DNA of 64,000 nucleotides from Epiperipatus broadwayi (taxonomy: Eukaryota > Onychophora > Udeonychophora > Euonychophora > Peripatidae), in assembly GCA_028023455.1 (NCBI GenBank), contig JAQFVV010000183.1, forward strand, positions 2,393,975 to 2,457,974, read 5' to 3'. This document shows positions 22,586-34,589 of the stretch, piece by piece. Made by a program: the position numbers and the translations under genes. Under the pieces are notes generated by a model. It worked only from the letters and a program-made list of their open reading frames with translations, ran no database searches and was not told where the DNA came from. How positions within the stretch are numbered: the stretch's first letter is position 1; each line of letters opens with the position of its first letter.

Positions 22586-23814
22586 TTCTATAGCTTCAAC
22601 AGTTTGTATAAGCATAAAGAAATGATGAATCATGTGCTGGTTTAAAACTATTTGATTGATAAAATTTATTTTGAAAGCAAAGGCATTTATAAAATCTTTT
22701 ATGTTTTAGATTTTTTTTTTTTTAACATTATAATCTCTTAATAACTTTTAAATAAGTACTGAGTTTAGGTGGTCCGTCAATAGTGATTGAACAGTGGATT
22801 ATGAAACAATAAGAGCATCTCTTATTTATTGAAGTCATTTATTGTGCACTTGAGAAACAAGTGGATTTTAAATAGTAATGTCATATCCAAATCTTAAAGT
22901 AAGTATTTAAACACCTGGAAAATGCTAAAATAAATTCCATAAATCTTTACTGATTAAATGGTGTGTGAGCTATCTAGCAATACTCTGAAATTCATTTTCT
23001 AATAATTTTACTATTTCAGTTTTTGTTGTTTTATTAGATTATAATTATGATATACTTATTGTAAAATAAAGCACAATCTATAAAACAAAATAAGAATTAA
23101 TAATGATATTAGAGTTTTTAAAAAAAAATAACATTAAAGCACTAGTGTTGCTGAATGTTTGATGTTAAGTTTGAATAAGCAATGATTACCTTCTCATGGC
23201 TATTCCAAAACCCAAATCTCTTTTTTGTTTTACAATTCAATAATAGCCCCCTTGAAATAGAGATCATAGTTTAGTTATGTCCGTTATGATTGAATATGTA
23301 TATTGTAATGAAATTAAAACATATAAAATAAATAAATGATTTTCTCAGGTCCTACTTTAATTCTAATTGTAAGAGAATTGCAGTTAATCTCAATAAATTA
23401 ACTTCCATTCAAATCGTGCATTAGTTCATCAAATTGTATTAGCATAAAGTATCTACAACTGAAGAATGAAACAAATATAGTTTATCAAATTATCAATCAT
23501 ATTAAGTACCAAATTGTACCAGTTTGAAATAAAATAAGTATATTAATTTAATTAAACAGTGATTAACAATATATTAGCTTAACCATGACTAATTATTTAT
23601 TCAGTGCAATAACAAATGTAACTGATGACATGTTAAAGATACTGTAATAAATTATTAAGATAAATGTTTTTTTTTTCAATATTTTGTCTAGCTGATATTT
23701 TAATATATAAAATAAAATGTATAGAGACTCAAAGTTTATATCTAAGTGTAATATAAGTTGACTATGAATAATCACGAAATCCAGTTTTAATTAATAAAAT
23801 AAAATTTATTAATA
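22586..23814. other. AT-rich DNA without recognised features
   Basis: Nothing recognised. Confidence 0.45.
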
Positions 23815-24025
23815 TAATAAATATTTAAATACAAGTATATTATATATATACTTTTAAACTCTATATAATTATAGGTGATTTGAATCCAAACTTTGAAGCT
23901 CTTTTTTATCATCCACTCCATCTTATACAAAAGATACACATGACCACCACATTTATATGCAAAAAAGATGATTCTCAATATATGTATTTCATGCTGAACA
24001 AGCACTGATTAGTTAATCCAAATCA

Positions 24026-24056
<31 letters not shown>

Positions 24057-24918
24057 ATCATTGCTCTATTTATATTAAGATAACAATTCTTCAAACTTTA
24101 ATGGACAGGCTTCAATCTCCTCTATTCTCCAACTCTTCAGCTATCCATATCATTGAAAAACTGTTGATGGCATGTTCAAAGCACTTGTTTGCTAATTTTG
24201 TTGCCTGACCCATGTTGGCTGTAAGTCATTCTGAGCCCTCATATGCAAGACCTTAAGCCAATTTAAATGCACAGAAAAGGGATAGGCAGAATACAGGCTG
24301 AATATGTAATATTTAAATACAAATATATTATATATACTTTTAAGCTAGATATGATTATAGGGGATTTGAACCCAGATTTTTAAGCTCTCTTTTTATCATT
24401 CATTCCATCTTATACAACTGATACCCATGATCACATACATGCATAAGAGGTAAATGATCTCCAATGTATGTATTTCGTGCTGAACCAGCACTCATCAGTT
24501 GATTCAGATCATCATTTCCCATATATACATATATTTAAATGGGCTTAAGATCATGCATATGAGAGTCAGAATGACTTATAGTCAACATGGATAAGATAAA
24601 AAAATTGGCAAACAAGTTATGCCATCATTAGATTTTCAATGATATGGACAGCAGAAGAATTGGAGAGTGGAGAAGATTGAAGCCTGTCCATTAAAGTTTG
24701 AAGATTTGCTATCCTAATATAAACATATTACTGATTATATATATGTGTGTGTGTGTGTGTGCGTGTGTGTGGGAAATGATGATCTGGATCAACTGAGCAT
24801 GAAATATGTATATTGGATATCATTTATCTTTTTCGCATGTATGTGGTCATGTGTATTGGCTGAATAAGATGGAATGGGTGACAATAAGGAAATCTGAAAG
24901 TCTGGATTCAAATCCCCT

Positions 24919-24920
<2 letters not shown>
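23815..24920. mobile_element. Family B ribozyme repeat, tandem dimer plus inverted third unit (locus B2)
   Basis: Two minus-strand monomers start near 23819 and 24308 (period about 489 bp). From about 24530 a third unit runs on the plus strand to 24918, forming a large foldback with the second. Hammerhead states differ: unit 1 has CUAAUCA (core lost), unit 2 is nearly intact (24456-24510), and unit 3 (about 24775-24825) has a 17-bp deletion removing part of the core and the 5' side of stem II. A compound microsatellite abuts the end. Confidence 0.7.
24456..24510 (-). ncRNA. Type I hammerhead, family B, catalytic core intact
   Basis: Minus strand: CUGAUGA, a perfect six-pair stem II GUGCUG/CAGCAC with GUU loop, GAAA, UACAUACA, UUGG. 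All core bases are kept, but position 16.1 is C, so the A15.1-U16.1 pair is lost and stem III is weak. Confidence 0.7.
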
Positions 24921-25459
<539 letters not shown>

Positions 25460-25582
25460 ATTCAATAAATAGGGAAGGTTCAATATACAGGAAATATTAA
25501 CCAATTGTAACTATCAGCTGTAAAATAGTTACAATTGGTTAACCTTTCCCTTATAGTAAATCTTCCCTATTTATTGAATTAT
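25460..25582. mobile_element. Small foldback element (MITE-like), family M2
   Basis: Inverted arms ATTCAATAAATAGGGAAG ... AACCAATTGTAACTAT and their reverse complement flank a 10-base centre (CAGCTGTAAA). Single copy in this window. Confidence 0.75.
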
Positions 25583-26070
25583 AAACTTATTAATTTAATT
25601 ACATAAAATATTATGACCCCAGTGTATATCACATATACATTATTAGCAAAATTACTCATAAATATTTATAACCAAAATATATTGCTTTTAATATGTGAAG
25701 AAAAACCAATATACCATAATTTAAATAAACCAATAATAATTATTAAGAAATATATATTATATTTAAATTTTGTTTTCTGTATACTTTAATTTTTCTTTTT
25801 GGTTTCGTTATATCTTATTTATAATAAAGATATACATGTATTCTAAAATAAAGAAAGAATGAAAATATACTACTTTATTCAATGAATACAAGGAATTTGC
25901 CTTAAACTACAATTTTATTAAAAGAATATTTATTAATTCACATCTACCTTATATTTGCACAAAATAATGACAAAATTAAAGTCCAGATCTTATTAAAAGC
26001 CCATGACGTTTTCTGCAGTACATAGGTATGTTAAGGAAGTGATATTTTCAAAATTCAATTCTATACCTCT
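25583..26070. other. AT-rich DNA without recognised features
   Basis: Nothing recognised. Confidence 0.4.
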
Positions 26071-26172
26071 TGTAAATATAAGGGATTTGAACTCAGACTT
26101 TCAAGCCACTTTAACCATCCACATTATCTCATACTATTGATACACATGACCATACACATGCAGAAAAGATAA

Positions 26173-26235
26173 ATAATCACCAATATATTATGTATTTCAT
26201 GCTGAACCAGCAGTCATCAGTTGGTCCAGATTATC
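26173..26235 (-). ncRNA. Type I hammerhead, family B, core intact
   Basis: Minus strand: GAUAAUC-UGG-ACCAA, CUGAUGA, CUGCUG/CAGCAU with its basal pair mismatched (C-U), GAAA, UACAUAAUAUA, UUGGU-GAUUAU. Distal stem I pairs AUAAUC with GAUUAU across an internal loop. Confidence 0.72.
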
Positions 26236-26401
26236 ATCTCCCATACATATATACAATCAGTGCTCAGTTAATATTAAGATTGCAAATCCTTATACTTCAA
26301 TGTCCATTGTAGTATAACAGATTGCTATCTTAATATTGAAGTATACGGATTTTCTATTTCAATATAAAGTGAGCACTGATTGTATATATGTATGGGAGAT
26401 G

Positions 26402-26461
26402 ATAATCTGGACCAACTGATGAGTGCTGGTTCAGCACAAGATATGTAAATTGGTGATTATT
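26402..26461 (+). ncRNA. Hammerhead, family B, G12 mutated
   Basis: Same fold as its partner with CUGAUGA and a perfect stem II GUGCUG/CAGCAC, but GAAA reads AAGA, so catalytic G12 is lost. Probably inactive. Confidence 0.7.
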
Positions 26462-26562
26462 TATCTTTTCTGCATGTGTGTGGTCATGTGTATCGGTAGC
26501 ATAAAATAGTGTGGATGGTTGAAGTGGCTTGCAAGTCTGAGTTCAAATCCCCTACATTTACA

Positions 26563-27480
26563 GTTGGGCTCCAGGTATAAGAGTGCCTGGTATTTCAAAT
26601 CTTATATACCACTTACAGCATTCAAAATGTTTTATACAGTTAAAGATGAAATACAAGTTTTAAATAAGGCATTTCATAACAAATATTGTAACATAAAGAT
26701 TTTTCTTTTTTTAACAGTAAAGGCATTAGTTAATTTTCTGGCTTTCCATAATAAGTATTGTAATGATGACTGTGTAGAGAGCTCTCAAATCTCAACATAA
26801 GAGAGGTTTTACAAGAAAAAAGTGGTTCCATCTTTTTCTTTACTTAAATTTATATATAAACCAGTCTAAGGTATTTTGACTTGAGAATGTGAAGCTTTAA
26901 ACATCTTCATATTTAACTCACTGCTTATTATTTATAAACAAACAACATGAAATCTTATGATTTACTACGAAGTAATTTTTCAGCTGTTATGAATTGAACA
27001 GTAACATATGTAAGTATTGTTTTTTAATAAGTGCAGGCAGTTAGTAATTAAAGTGAAAGGCAGAAACCTCTCACATGCGCTTATGTAACAGCAATAATTA
27101 CTTTCCTTTTACTGGCTAACTTTCATAACACTATTGAAAAAAGTAAATTAACAAAATCTTTGTTGAATGAAGTCTATTTTTTAAACCTGAATAAATAATT
27201 ATAAAGGTGTCAGAAAGCTATGAAATTCTGTTGTAAAACTTAAAATTGCATTTGTATTTATTAAATTGTCCCCAAAATTAAATATTATATTGTTTGTTTG
27301 ATAGAGAGTAGTAATCAAAATGATTGCAATTTCTTTTTTATTGTTTTTTCCAATTTCTTGCATTTATAAAAATGAAGCATATTTTTAAAAAAATCTAAGT
27401 ATAATCATGAATATATTTCTTTTGTAATAATTTCTATATAAATATTAAAAAAAAAAAACACACTTTATAAACAGATATAT
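26563..27480. other. AT-rich DNA without recognised features
   Basis: Nothing recognised. Confidence 0.4.
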
Positions 27481-27586
27481 AGCTTTATTGCTTTAGAGTT
27501 TATAAAAAGTTTGAGTGCCAGAATCAATCCTGTGATCTCCTGATTCCAAGTCAAATATTCTACCAACTGCACCAAACTATGCAGAG
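27481..27586 (-). mobile_element. tRNA-derived SINE (family S3)
   Basis: The clearest S3 copy. Minus strand: GCATAGTTTGGTGCAGTTGG (A box), TTGACTTGGAATCAGGAGAT, AGGATTGATTCTGG (B box), CACTCAAACTTTTTATAAAC, ending AAGCAATAAAGCT. The head is tRNA-like; the AATAAA at the 3' end is shared by all copies. Confidence 0.75.
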
Positions 27587-29002
27587 TTATATAAAAAGAA
27601 GCATAAGTATTTAAATGAACAATAAAATTATGTGTTTTTTCTCTCATTGCTAACAACAATGAATAAGGACTTACAAATTTGTTTATATTTCCAATATCAA
27701 AGGATCTGCCAATCAGGTTCAATTAAACTTTTGATGGCTTATTTTGTAGTTTTTTTCTTTCTGTGGACTACTGATGTTGACGTTTTCAGATTTTAAAAAA
27801 ATTAATGAATAAATATTTACTTTATTTCAAGTTTTTCTATGAAATAGTCATAAAATAGGCAAAATAATGTTAAAGATAACCACAAAGGAGTAATTCATGG
27901 CTAAAATATCATTACAATTCTATCACTTATATATAGTATTTTTTGCATTTTGTTATCATTAGTTGCCTTCACAATAAGAAGGATAATAAATTTGATTTTG
28001 TCAATATCTTTTGTATATGTAATTTTTAAAATAGGCAAAATGAAATGGTGATCATGTAATTTTTGAATAATTATTAGTATACATATTAAAAATGCATATA
28101 CTGTATGTCTATACTAGGAAGTATTAAAATATTTTGATGCTGTAAAAATTACATAATTTAAAATAATACATCACATGTATGCATATACTGTGTATATATA
28201 AATGTGTGTGTAGATGTAATTTGGTAAATAATTGTGACACATGTATATTAAAAACATCTGTACTATATGTATATGTTGAAAATATACATTGCTCAATATT
28301 CTGTTGTTTTTTTTTGTTGTTAATATCATTTTTGTTGATGTCTTAATATGTATGTGCAATTTTTATACAAAGGTATCATAAATATGTATGTATTAATACT
28401 ACTTACTTTACAGGTGCCAATTTTTTTTAAAATGATTCATTTGATAACATGCTTTTAAAATAAATATTATTACAAATCATTTATTAGATTAGAGATTATC
28501 ATATCATTTTAGTCCAGGTATAAACTTTAAACTTAATTAAAGATTAATATATCAAATTTTATTAAATACAACATGGTATCATTAATTCATGTGTTTTTCT
28601 CTTTTTTACTTGTGAAATATCTTAGATATAATTTAAAAGTTCTGTTTCAATTCACACACTTTATACAAATAAGTTAAGTTGTACTAATTTGATATTGCTA
28701 AATATTAAGCAGAAATGATGAAGATGTGACTTGAATCAGCATTTACCTTTTTTCAAATGTGGTCCTTGAAATAGAATTTTAAATATATCTATTAAAAACA
28801 TCTATATAATATCTACTTTTTAAATGTATATTATATAGAATTTAATATTTTTACATTAATTTCAAATATCTACAGGGGATTGGCTTAAAGCCAAATGGCA
28901 TGAATATAAGCATTTTATGTATATATAAATTAATATTCTATAAAAAGGTTATATTGCTCTTATTTTTATATATCAAATATTTGATGATTCATTTGATTAG
29001 GA
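27587..29002. other. AT-rich DNA without recognised features
   Basis: Nothing recognised apart from AT and GT simple runs near 28180-28240. Confidence 0.4.
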
Positions 29003-29101
29003 ATTTATAGGAGGTTTGAGTACCTGAAGTGATAGAGCTGGATTACCATTTATGGACTTTGAACTCTAGGAGTTGCCACTCTACAACAGTACTAAACCAT
29101 C
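29003..29101 (-). mobile_element. tRNA-derived SINE (S3-like), degraded
   Basis: Minus strand begins ATGGTTTAGTACTGTTGTAG and continues with a tRNA-like GAGTTCAAAGTCC block and ACTCAAACCTCCTATAAA. Weak but ordered similarity to S3. Confidence 0.4.
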
Positions 29102-29123
29102 TGGACATATATATGAATATACT

Positions 29124-29127
<4 letters not shown>

Positions 29128-29174
<47 letters not shown>
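29128..29174. repeat. (AT)n microsatellite
   Basis: An uninterrupted AT run of about 47 bases. Confidence 0.97.
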
Positions 29175-29177
<3 letters not shown>

Positions 29178-29560
29178 TTTTATATACAAGCATATATTTA
29201 TGCATAATTCAAATAGAAAAGTGTATTTGATCTATATTGCATTCAATATAATAATATCACTAAGTGATCATAATTACTTAATTAAAACATAATTATTCTA
29301 ATTTAGTTTTTAGTAATGTGCCATTTATTTATATATATGGTACAAATTACTATTTAATATTGGGTATCATTTAAATAAAAAAAGAGAGAACCCGATCCTT
29401 AATTTTTTTTTGTAATATAATGTTTTAAGAAAAATGTACAGTGAAAGTTTAATTTTTCTTTTTTTTTAATATAAGTTAACTAAAGTAAATTCAATGTGGG
29501 AAAGTGCATACTGAATAATTGATTCAAGTAGTGAAAGAAAATTCCAAAGGTAAAAGATTG

Positions 29561-29587
29561 CTATCAGAAAGTCCGACTTTCTGATAG
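29561..29587. repeat. Perfect 13-bp inverted repeat upstream of a TATA box
   Basis: CTATCAGAAAGTC, one base, GACTTTCTGATAG. It lies about 135 bp upstream of the TATA box of element 2's LTR and could be a regulatory hairpin or dimeric binding site. Confidence 0.85.
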
Positions 29588-29721
29588 TAATTAAAAATGG
29601 CAGAAATTATTAACGAGAAAACAGACTTTGTAATAAAAAAAGGAGAATAATGTAGAAGTTTATAAAATAGAACAAAAGGTAAAAAGGAATATGCGCAGAA
29701 CTTCTAAAAAGAATCTGGGAA

Positions 29722-29730
29722 TATAAAAGG
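29722..29730 (+). promoter_or_regulatory. LTR TATA box of element 2
   Basis: TATAAAAGG, preceded by ATATGCGCAGAA at 29690. The same pair occurs inverted at 32105-32113 and about 32145, so it is a conserved promoter of this LTR family. Confidence 0.65.
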
Positions 29731-30055
29731 AGCCGACAGATTTGAAAAGTGTCTTTTGTCTTGTCATTCCAGAGAGTGTTGAGCAATTTGAAGTGCCTCG
29801 TATTTTTTTTTAAACAAAAAAAAAATATTAATAAAATGGTGTCCACTTAGATACGAACTGAAATTGCTCATCATGAGTGAGTAGAACTCTATCGTTTGCC
29901 GACACTTTCTCTCGAGAAAAGTCACCTAGATCGTCATCTGACTCTACCTAAATTTGATCGGAGATTTGGAAGAAGTGCAACTAAAAAAAACAACTACTGC
30001 GGACTACCCACTGACTGAATTGGACGTCGGAGGATCAATGACCTATTTAAATATA

Positions 30056-30071
30056 AACTTACTGGTAAGTT
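30056..30071 (+). promoter_or_regulatory. Conserved splice donor in element 2 leader
   Basis: AACTTACTGGTAAGTT contains a strong GTAAGT donor (30065-30070). A fully palindromic version, AACTTACCGGTAAGTT, is at 31823-31838 in the inverted relative, at a similar distance from the TATA box. Confidence 0.5.
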
Positions 30072-30300
30072 AATGGCCATAACTTTATATAAAGCTTTAT
30101 GAACTGAGATTTTAATGAAATGTTTATCCCATAATTTTGTGATCTAAAGATTTGCAAACGGAGTAGTAAATGAAACAGTACCACGGAAAAATAAGACACA
30201 AACTAACTATTGCTTCAATATTTGAATCAAATTATTAAATTCATTATGCACAATATGTCCCAACATTATAATTTTTCATTTATCATAAATATTAAATCTT

Positions 30301-30320
30301 AGATCGGAAGAGCTTCGTGT
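30301..30320 (+). other. Illumina-adapter-like string, possible contamination
   Basis: AGATCGGAAGAGCTTCGTGT matches the TruSeq adapter start AGATCGGAAGAGCGTCGTGT at 19 of 20 bases. The following bases do not match. Either read-through adapter was built into the assembly or this is a striking coincidence. Confidence 0.6.
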
Positions 30321-30771
30321 ATTAACATACTTTCATTGTACGTGTATAAATTTAGAGTTATTATATTTAAGTTTTGATTATTTAGAATCAAATTAGTATA
30401 CAAATTACCTTTGCTAAATAGATTTATTTTTCTTAATTAAGTCAAAGAGGAATATCTTCTACTTAACGGGAATTTTAACCCAGATCGTATAATTATTAGT
30501 TTACGAGTTACAATATGTTTGACGCTGACTCAGTGGGTCTAACGACTCTGGCGCCCTCATGTAGAAATTAAAAACTGAGTCAGTTCACGATTGTACTTAG
30601 TAATAATTCTAGGCCGAGCTGATCAGGAGAGATAGTTATGTTTTGGAATAATAATGAAACGTTCTTTTTTTTTTAATAAAATAAATGAACATTTTTTTTT
30701 TTTTGCATAACTTGATCAACTCACGCATTTATAATGCATGTAGAGGCCTAGAAATACAGAAACGTTATAAT

Positions 30772-30789
30772 GGCACCCAACGTGGGGCT
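30772..30789 (+). promoter_or_regulatory. Primer-binding site for tRNA-Lys (element 2)
   Basis: TGGCACCCAACGTGGGGC matches the tRNA-Lys 3'-end complement at 17 of 18 bases. This is better than the gypsy element's own site at base 1. Confidence 0.8.
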
Positions 30790-31516
30790 TCGATTTAACA
30801 ACTACAACCTGAGATAAGTTGTAATGATAAAGAACGTTACAACGATGACCCAAAGAAACTCACAGCCGGAAAATAAATAGTAATTTTTTTAAAAAAAAAA
30901 AATTATATAAACTAACGAACTAATTAAACCCTGATTATTAAAATATATATAAAAAATATTTTTTTAATATGACTTCCAGAAAGAAAAAAATGTATGTATA
31001 TTTTTTTTGATATGTCAAAAATAAAACACGATCGTGGCTGATGTAGACATAAGTCACAAGTATTTGACCGGATAGGCGGTTACTGAAGAGGGGAAAAACA
31101 TAGCCCCGAGTCCTAGTATGCAGTATATTAACATGAGACCACCTTTATATGCCCATCAGACTATTTCTAGCAGGGATCCCAATAAAGGGGAAGGTGGACC
31201 AAGTTGCCACAAGTCTGTAAGACTCAAAACGATGAGCATTGCTCGTTAGTGTTTATAACTTGGGCTTCTTATCGTTACTATTGCACTTAAGTGGAAAGGA
31301 CACAGATGAATGTTGAAATATTTTCCATTCCGCCGTGTTAGACCTAAAAGTGGGTGTTAAAGCCGAATGTCACTTGTTGAATGAGTCTACGGAATATATC
31401 AGCACGCTACTGCTACAAAAAAAACACAACAACAACACGAATATGAATTTAAGAAACTTAAGAATAAAATTAGTGTAAACCCCTATTTTATTCTCATCTC
31501 CTGGCACTGGTGGTAT

Positions 31517-32485
31517 TGTAACGTTTATTTATATACGTTGCAAATATATTGGCATTTGGTAAAAGCTAAAAAATATCTGTTTAAGTTAAAATGAGAATTC
31601 CTAATCCAGTAAATCAGAGAGAACACAACTCAGACGTGAATCAATTAATAAAAAACAATTTTACAATTACTGTTCATATCTAAATTTCTTCTAGAAATTT
31701 CCTTAAAAAAATGAATGTCTCTTGTACAAGAAAATTAATGTCTCTATCGGGATTGTTTAAACATACTTTTAGAAATTGTTTGAAAACGTTTAATTTGGTC
31801 ACAATCAGGAGTAATGAAGTATAACTTACCGGTAAGTTTTGGGAATTCAGTAGTAGATAACTATGCATAGTTTTTTGGGTAGAATGAGCTCGGCCTTTTG
31901 GTTATTATTTGATCTTGTGGTCCATTCTCCTAGTCAGTCATGAAAGCTTTTCTGGTATACATCTTCAGGCACGATGTCTTCAGAAGCTCCGGTTCACTCC
32001 GACATGCTGAATTACTTCAGCATAGAGCGATCTTGGATATATTATTGTTATCCAAGACCAACTAGAGAAACCAATGAACAAGATGTTCTTCAAACTGATC
32101 TCTGCCTTTTATACTCTAGAGGCCCAGTTTTCTGACTTCTGCGCATATCTTTTGTTTGTCAAAATATCCGTTGATAATCTTATATATTCTTTACAAAATT
32201 TATGTTACAAAATCTCTATTTTTTTCAGCATAATTCTGCCATCTTTAATTAGTTGAAATATTTTTACTTTCTCTTATCTAGATTGGTAATTTGTGTCTTT
32301 TGTTCTCTCCAATTCTAACTTTTATTTCTAATTACATAAAAAAAAACGAAAGAATAATTTAACTTTCATTGTACGTTATTTTTTTTTTAAAAAAAAACTA
32401 GTCAAAAAAAAATCTAAATTTACTTTTATTTTTTAGCTTTTACCAAATGCCAATATATTTGCAACGTATATAAATAAACGTTACA
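31517..32485 (-). repeat. LTR start facing an inverted LTR, with perfect 58-bp ends
   Basis: 31517-31574 (TGTAACGTTTATTTATATAC ...) is repeated exactly in reverse at 32428-32485. Within, the minus strand carries ATATGCGCAGAA, a TATAAAAGG box (32105-32113) and a GTAAGT donor, in the order and spacing of element 2's 5' LTR. I read it as the start of element 2's 3' LTR meeting a truncated LTR of the same family in opposite orientation. A TIR-bounded non-autonomous element that captured LTR sequence is the alternative. No clear target duplication is seen. Confidence 0.6.
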
Positions 32486-33329
32486 ATAATATTATATTTA
32501 ATTTAGTGTATTATTTTTTTAAAAATCTCCTAATGTTTTACTCTTTCTTTTATTTTCTGACATTTTTTTTTTTTTTACTTACTTCAATCATTTAAGTTAG
32601 TATAGAACTTGGTTTACAATTTTTTCAAGTCATTGGTAATCCCTTTTTCTACTAAATATGAAAATGGAATTACATGCTTATATAACAACATTTCCATTTT
32701 TTGATAACATAGTATTTCTAACCCCTATCTTTTTCTTTCTTTTTTGTTCTGCTTACTGTGTTCTTTATTATTATTTTTTCCGTTTATTGTTTTTTTTTAA
32801 AGTTAAAATGGCCAAACTGTTGCTCTTGTATTTATATTTAAATAATTTTAAAATTAGTCTTAAGGAACGTATTAATATATTTCTTTTTTTTTAAATAAAA
32901 TTTTTCATTGCTCTTATAAGTTAATTTATTATTTTATACTTCCTTTGATTATCTGTTGGAATCTGAAGTTGACATTCATTTCTTTTTTTTAAAGTTGAGA
33001 TTTAGTTTTAAATCAAAAATAAATTTAACAGTGAATAAAATATTTGAAAAAATCAAATTAAACAATAAATATTGCCTACATACAAAACAAAAATCAGGAC
33101 TGTATAAAATTTTAACAATTTTTTAGTTTCCTATAAGTCTTAAGATTTTTTCACTTAATGGATCCATAATTGATTCAGACAATAATCTATTATTGATAAA
33201 TAAATGAGTATTTAGATATTCTTAGCTAAGGAATAAAACAATACTGGAAAACTTCTCAGACCCTCATCATCTAGATAATGGTAAAAGTAGTGAATAAGGC
33301 CTTTTTTTTTCATTTTTTGTTTTGTTTTG
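32486..33329. other. AT-rich DNA without recognised features
   Basis: T-rich; nothing recognised. Confidence 0.4.
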
Positions 33330-33422
33330 TATGGTTTAATGCAATGACTGAGTGTTGGACTGTAATTTCAGGACTATAAATCATGTTTAGCTCTTAGGTC
33401 TGATGCTCAAAAACAATAAAGC
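33330..33422 (+). mobile_element. tRNA-derived SINE (S3-like), degraded
   Basis: TATGGTTTAATGCAATGACTG then a worn body, ending GATGCTCAAAAACAATAAAGC, the S3 3' terminus. Confidence 0.5.
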
Positions 33423-33561
33423 ATTTAATTATATTTTTTATTTTATTTTTTTACTGCTTCTCTATGGAGAGATGTTGCAGAAATCTTTGACTTGCAATGA
33501 TCTAATCAACCATTATTTTGCCTATCCATAACTTTTTACATGTTCAAAATTTTCATTGCTC

Positions 33562-33680
33562 TGCATAGTTTGGTGCAGTTAATAGAGCATATGGCTTGGG
33601 ATTGGGCGACCCCAGAATAGATTCTGCCACTCACAATTCTGGTGCTCGATCTTATTATAAGCTCCTAAGCAATAAAGTCA
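33562..33680 (+). mobile_element. tRNA-derived SINE (family S3)
   Basis: GCATAGTTTGGTGCAGTTAA, ATAGAGCATATGGCTTGGGA, a B-box region CAGAATAGATTCTG, CACTCACAATTCTGG, ending AAGCAATAAAGTC. Intact in layout. Confidence 0.72.
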
Positions 33681-34589
33681 TTGTATAACCATTAACATCA
33701 ACAATAAAGATACATTTATGATTAAATTAAACATCTGTTATAGAACTACAAATTCTATTAGAAAGCTATTTAAATATTTTACATCAAAAAATGACCCTAT
33801 ATATATGTATCATAGTGTTGTTATTTCAGATTAGGTATCCAAGCAATCAAAATTTGTTACCTAACAGTTCACTATAAATATAGGATCTTTTTACAAATAA
33901 AATTTTCAGGCCTGAAATATTGATAAGACATAAGGAACAAAAAGAAAAGTTTTCCAGAAGTCATGGATGGCTTTAAACCACTTTTCTCTATAATCAGCTT
34001 CTATATCACAGCATTTGTTTAACTGCTTCTTCATTTAAAACCTTTTTCAGAAATAATACCTGGAATGCTCCATGTTGAGATTCATCACAAAAATTTGTTT
34101 ATCCTTTCTGAAACATCTGTTACACTTCTGTATATTTTTTTTTATCAGCACAGACACAGTATCATGCTTATAATGTTTTCTGATCTTTCTGTGAATTTTG
34201 ATTTCTGATAATCTCTGCATTCATTCATAATAAATGACTACTTATGCTTATTTATTATGCAGAATCTTTAACCGATCCTACTACTTGCTATGTTATCAAC
34301 TACTGTATTAAAATAATCAGTTTACCTAAGTTTCGTTTATTATAATCCTTTGCACAGATGCACATTTCAATCAGAATATTGATAGTCATTATATTGGAGA
34401 ATAGTAGAATATATTTTCATATAAAATTCATAATGTTATATTTTTCTAGATCCTAGATGTTTATATAATAAGAAACTTATAAGTATTTTTTTTTAACTAT
34501 TGATATTTTATAATACCAGTTACAGTAGTCTTTCTTACTAGTATAGTTTGATGCTGAATCAATATCACATGGTCACAATTCTGTATGCT
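33681..34589. other. AT-rich DNA without recognised features
   Basis: Nothing recognised. Confidence 0.4.

Larger units (their letters stand above)
26071..26562. mobile_element. Family B ribozyme repeat, inverted pair (locus B3)
   Basis: Two family B units face apart (left minus, right plus) with arms of roughly 220-230 bp, from TGTAAATATAAGGGATTTGA to its complement at 26562. Each arm carries a hammerhead (26173-26235 and 26402-26461). The arms differ at scattered sites, so this foldback is older than B4. Confidence 0.75.
29317..31516 (+). mobile_element. Non-coding LTR element with tRNA-Lys primer site (element 2)
   Basis: 5' LTR about 29317-30771, primer site 30772-30789, internal region 30790-31516 without a coding frame, then a TGTAACG LTR start at 31517. 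The 5' LTR start (TTTATTTATATA ... CAAAT ... ATATTGG) is a diverged version of the 58-bp start at 31517. The internal end (TTTTATTCTCATCTCCTGGC) recalls the gypsy element before its LTR (TTTTACTCTACACCAGGC). With no gag or pol it would need proteins from an autonomous relative, as TRIM/LARD-like elements do. Confidence 0.6.

Noticed and set aside
24775-24825. Active ribozyme in the third unit of locus B2
   Set aside because: A 17-bp deletion removes part of the core and one side of stem II.
31517-32485. Simple cut-and-paste transposon with 58-bp TIRs
   Set aside because: The LTR-type TG...CA ends and the conserved LTR promoter inside point to inverted LTRs, and no target duplication is visible. 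Kept as an alternative in the annotation.
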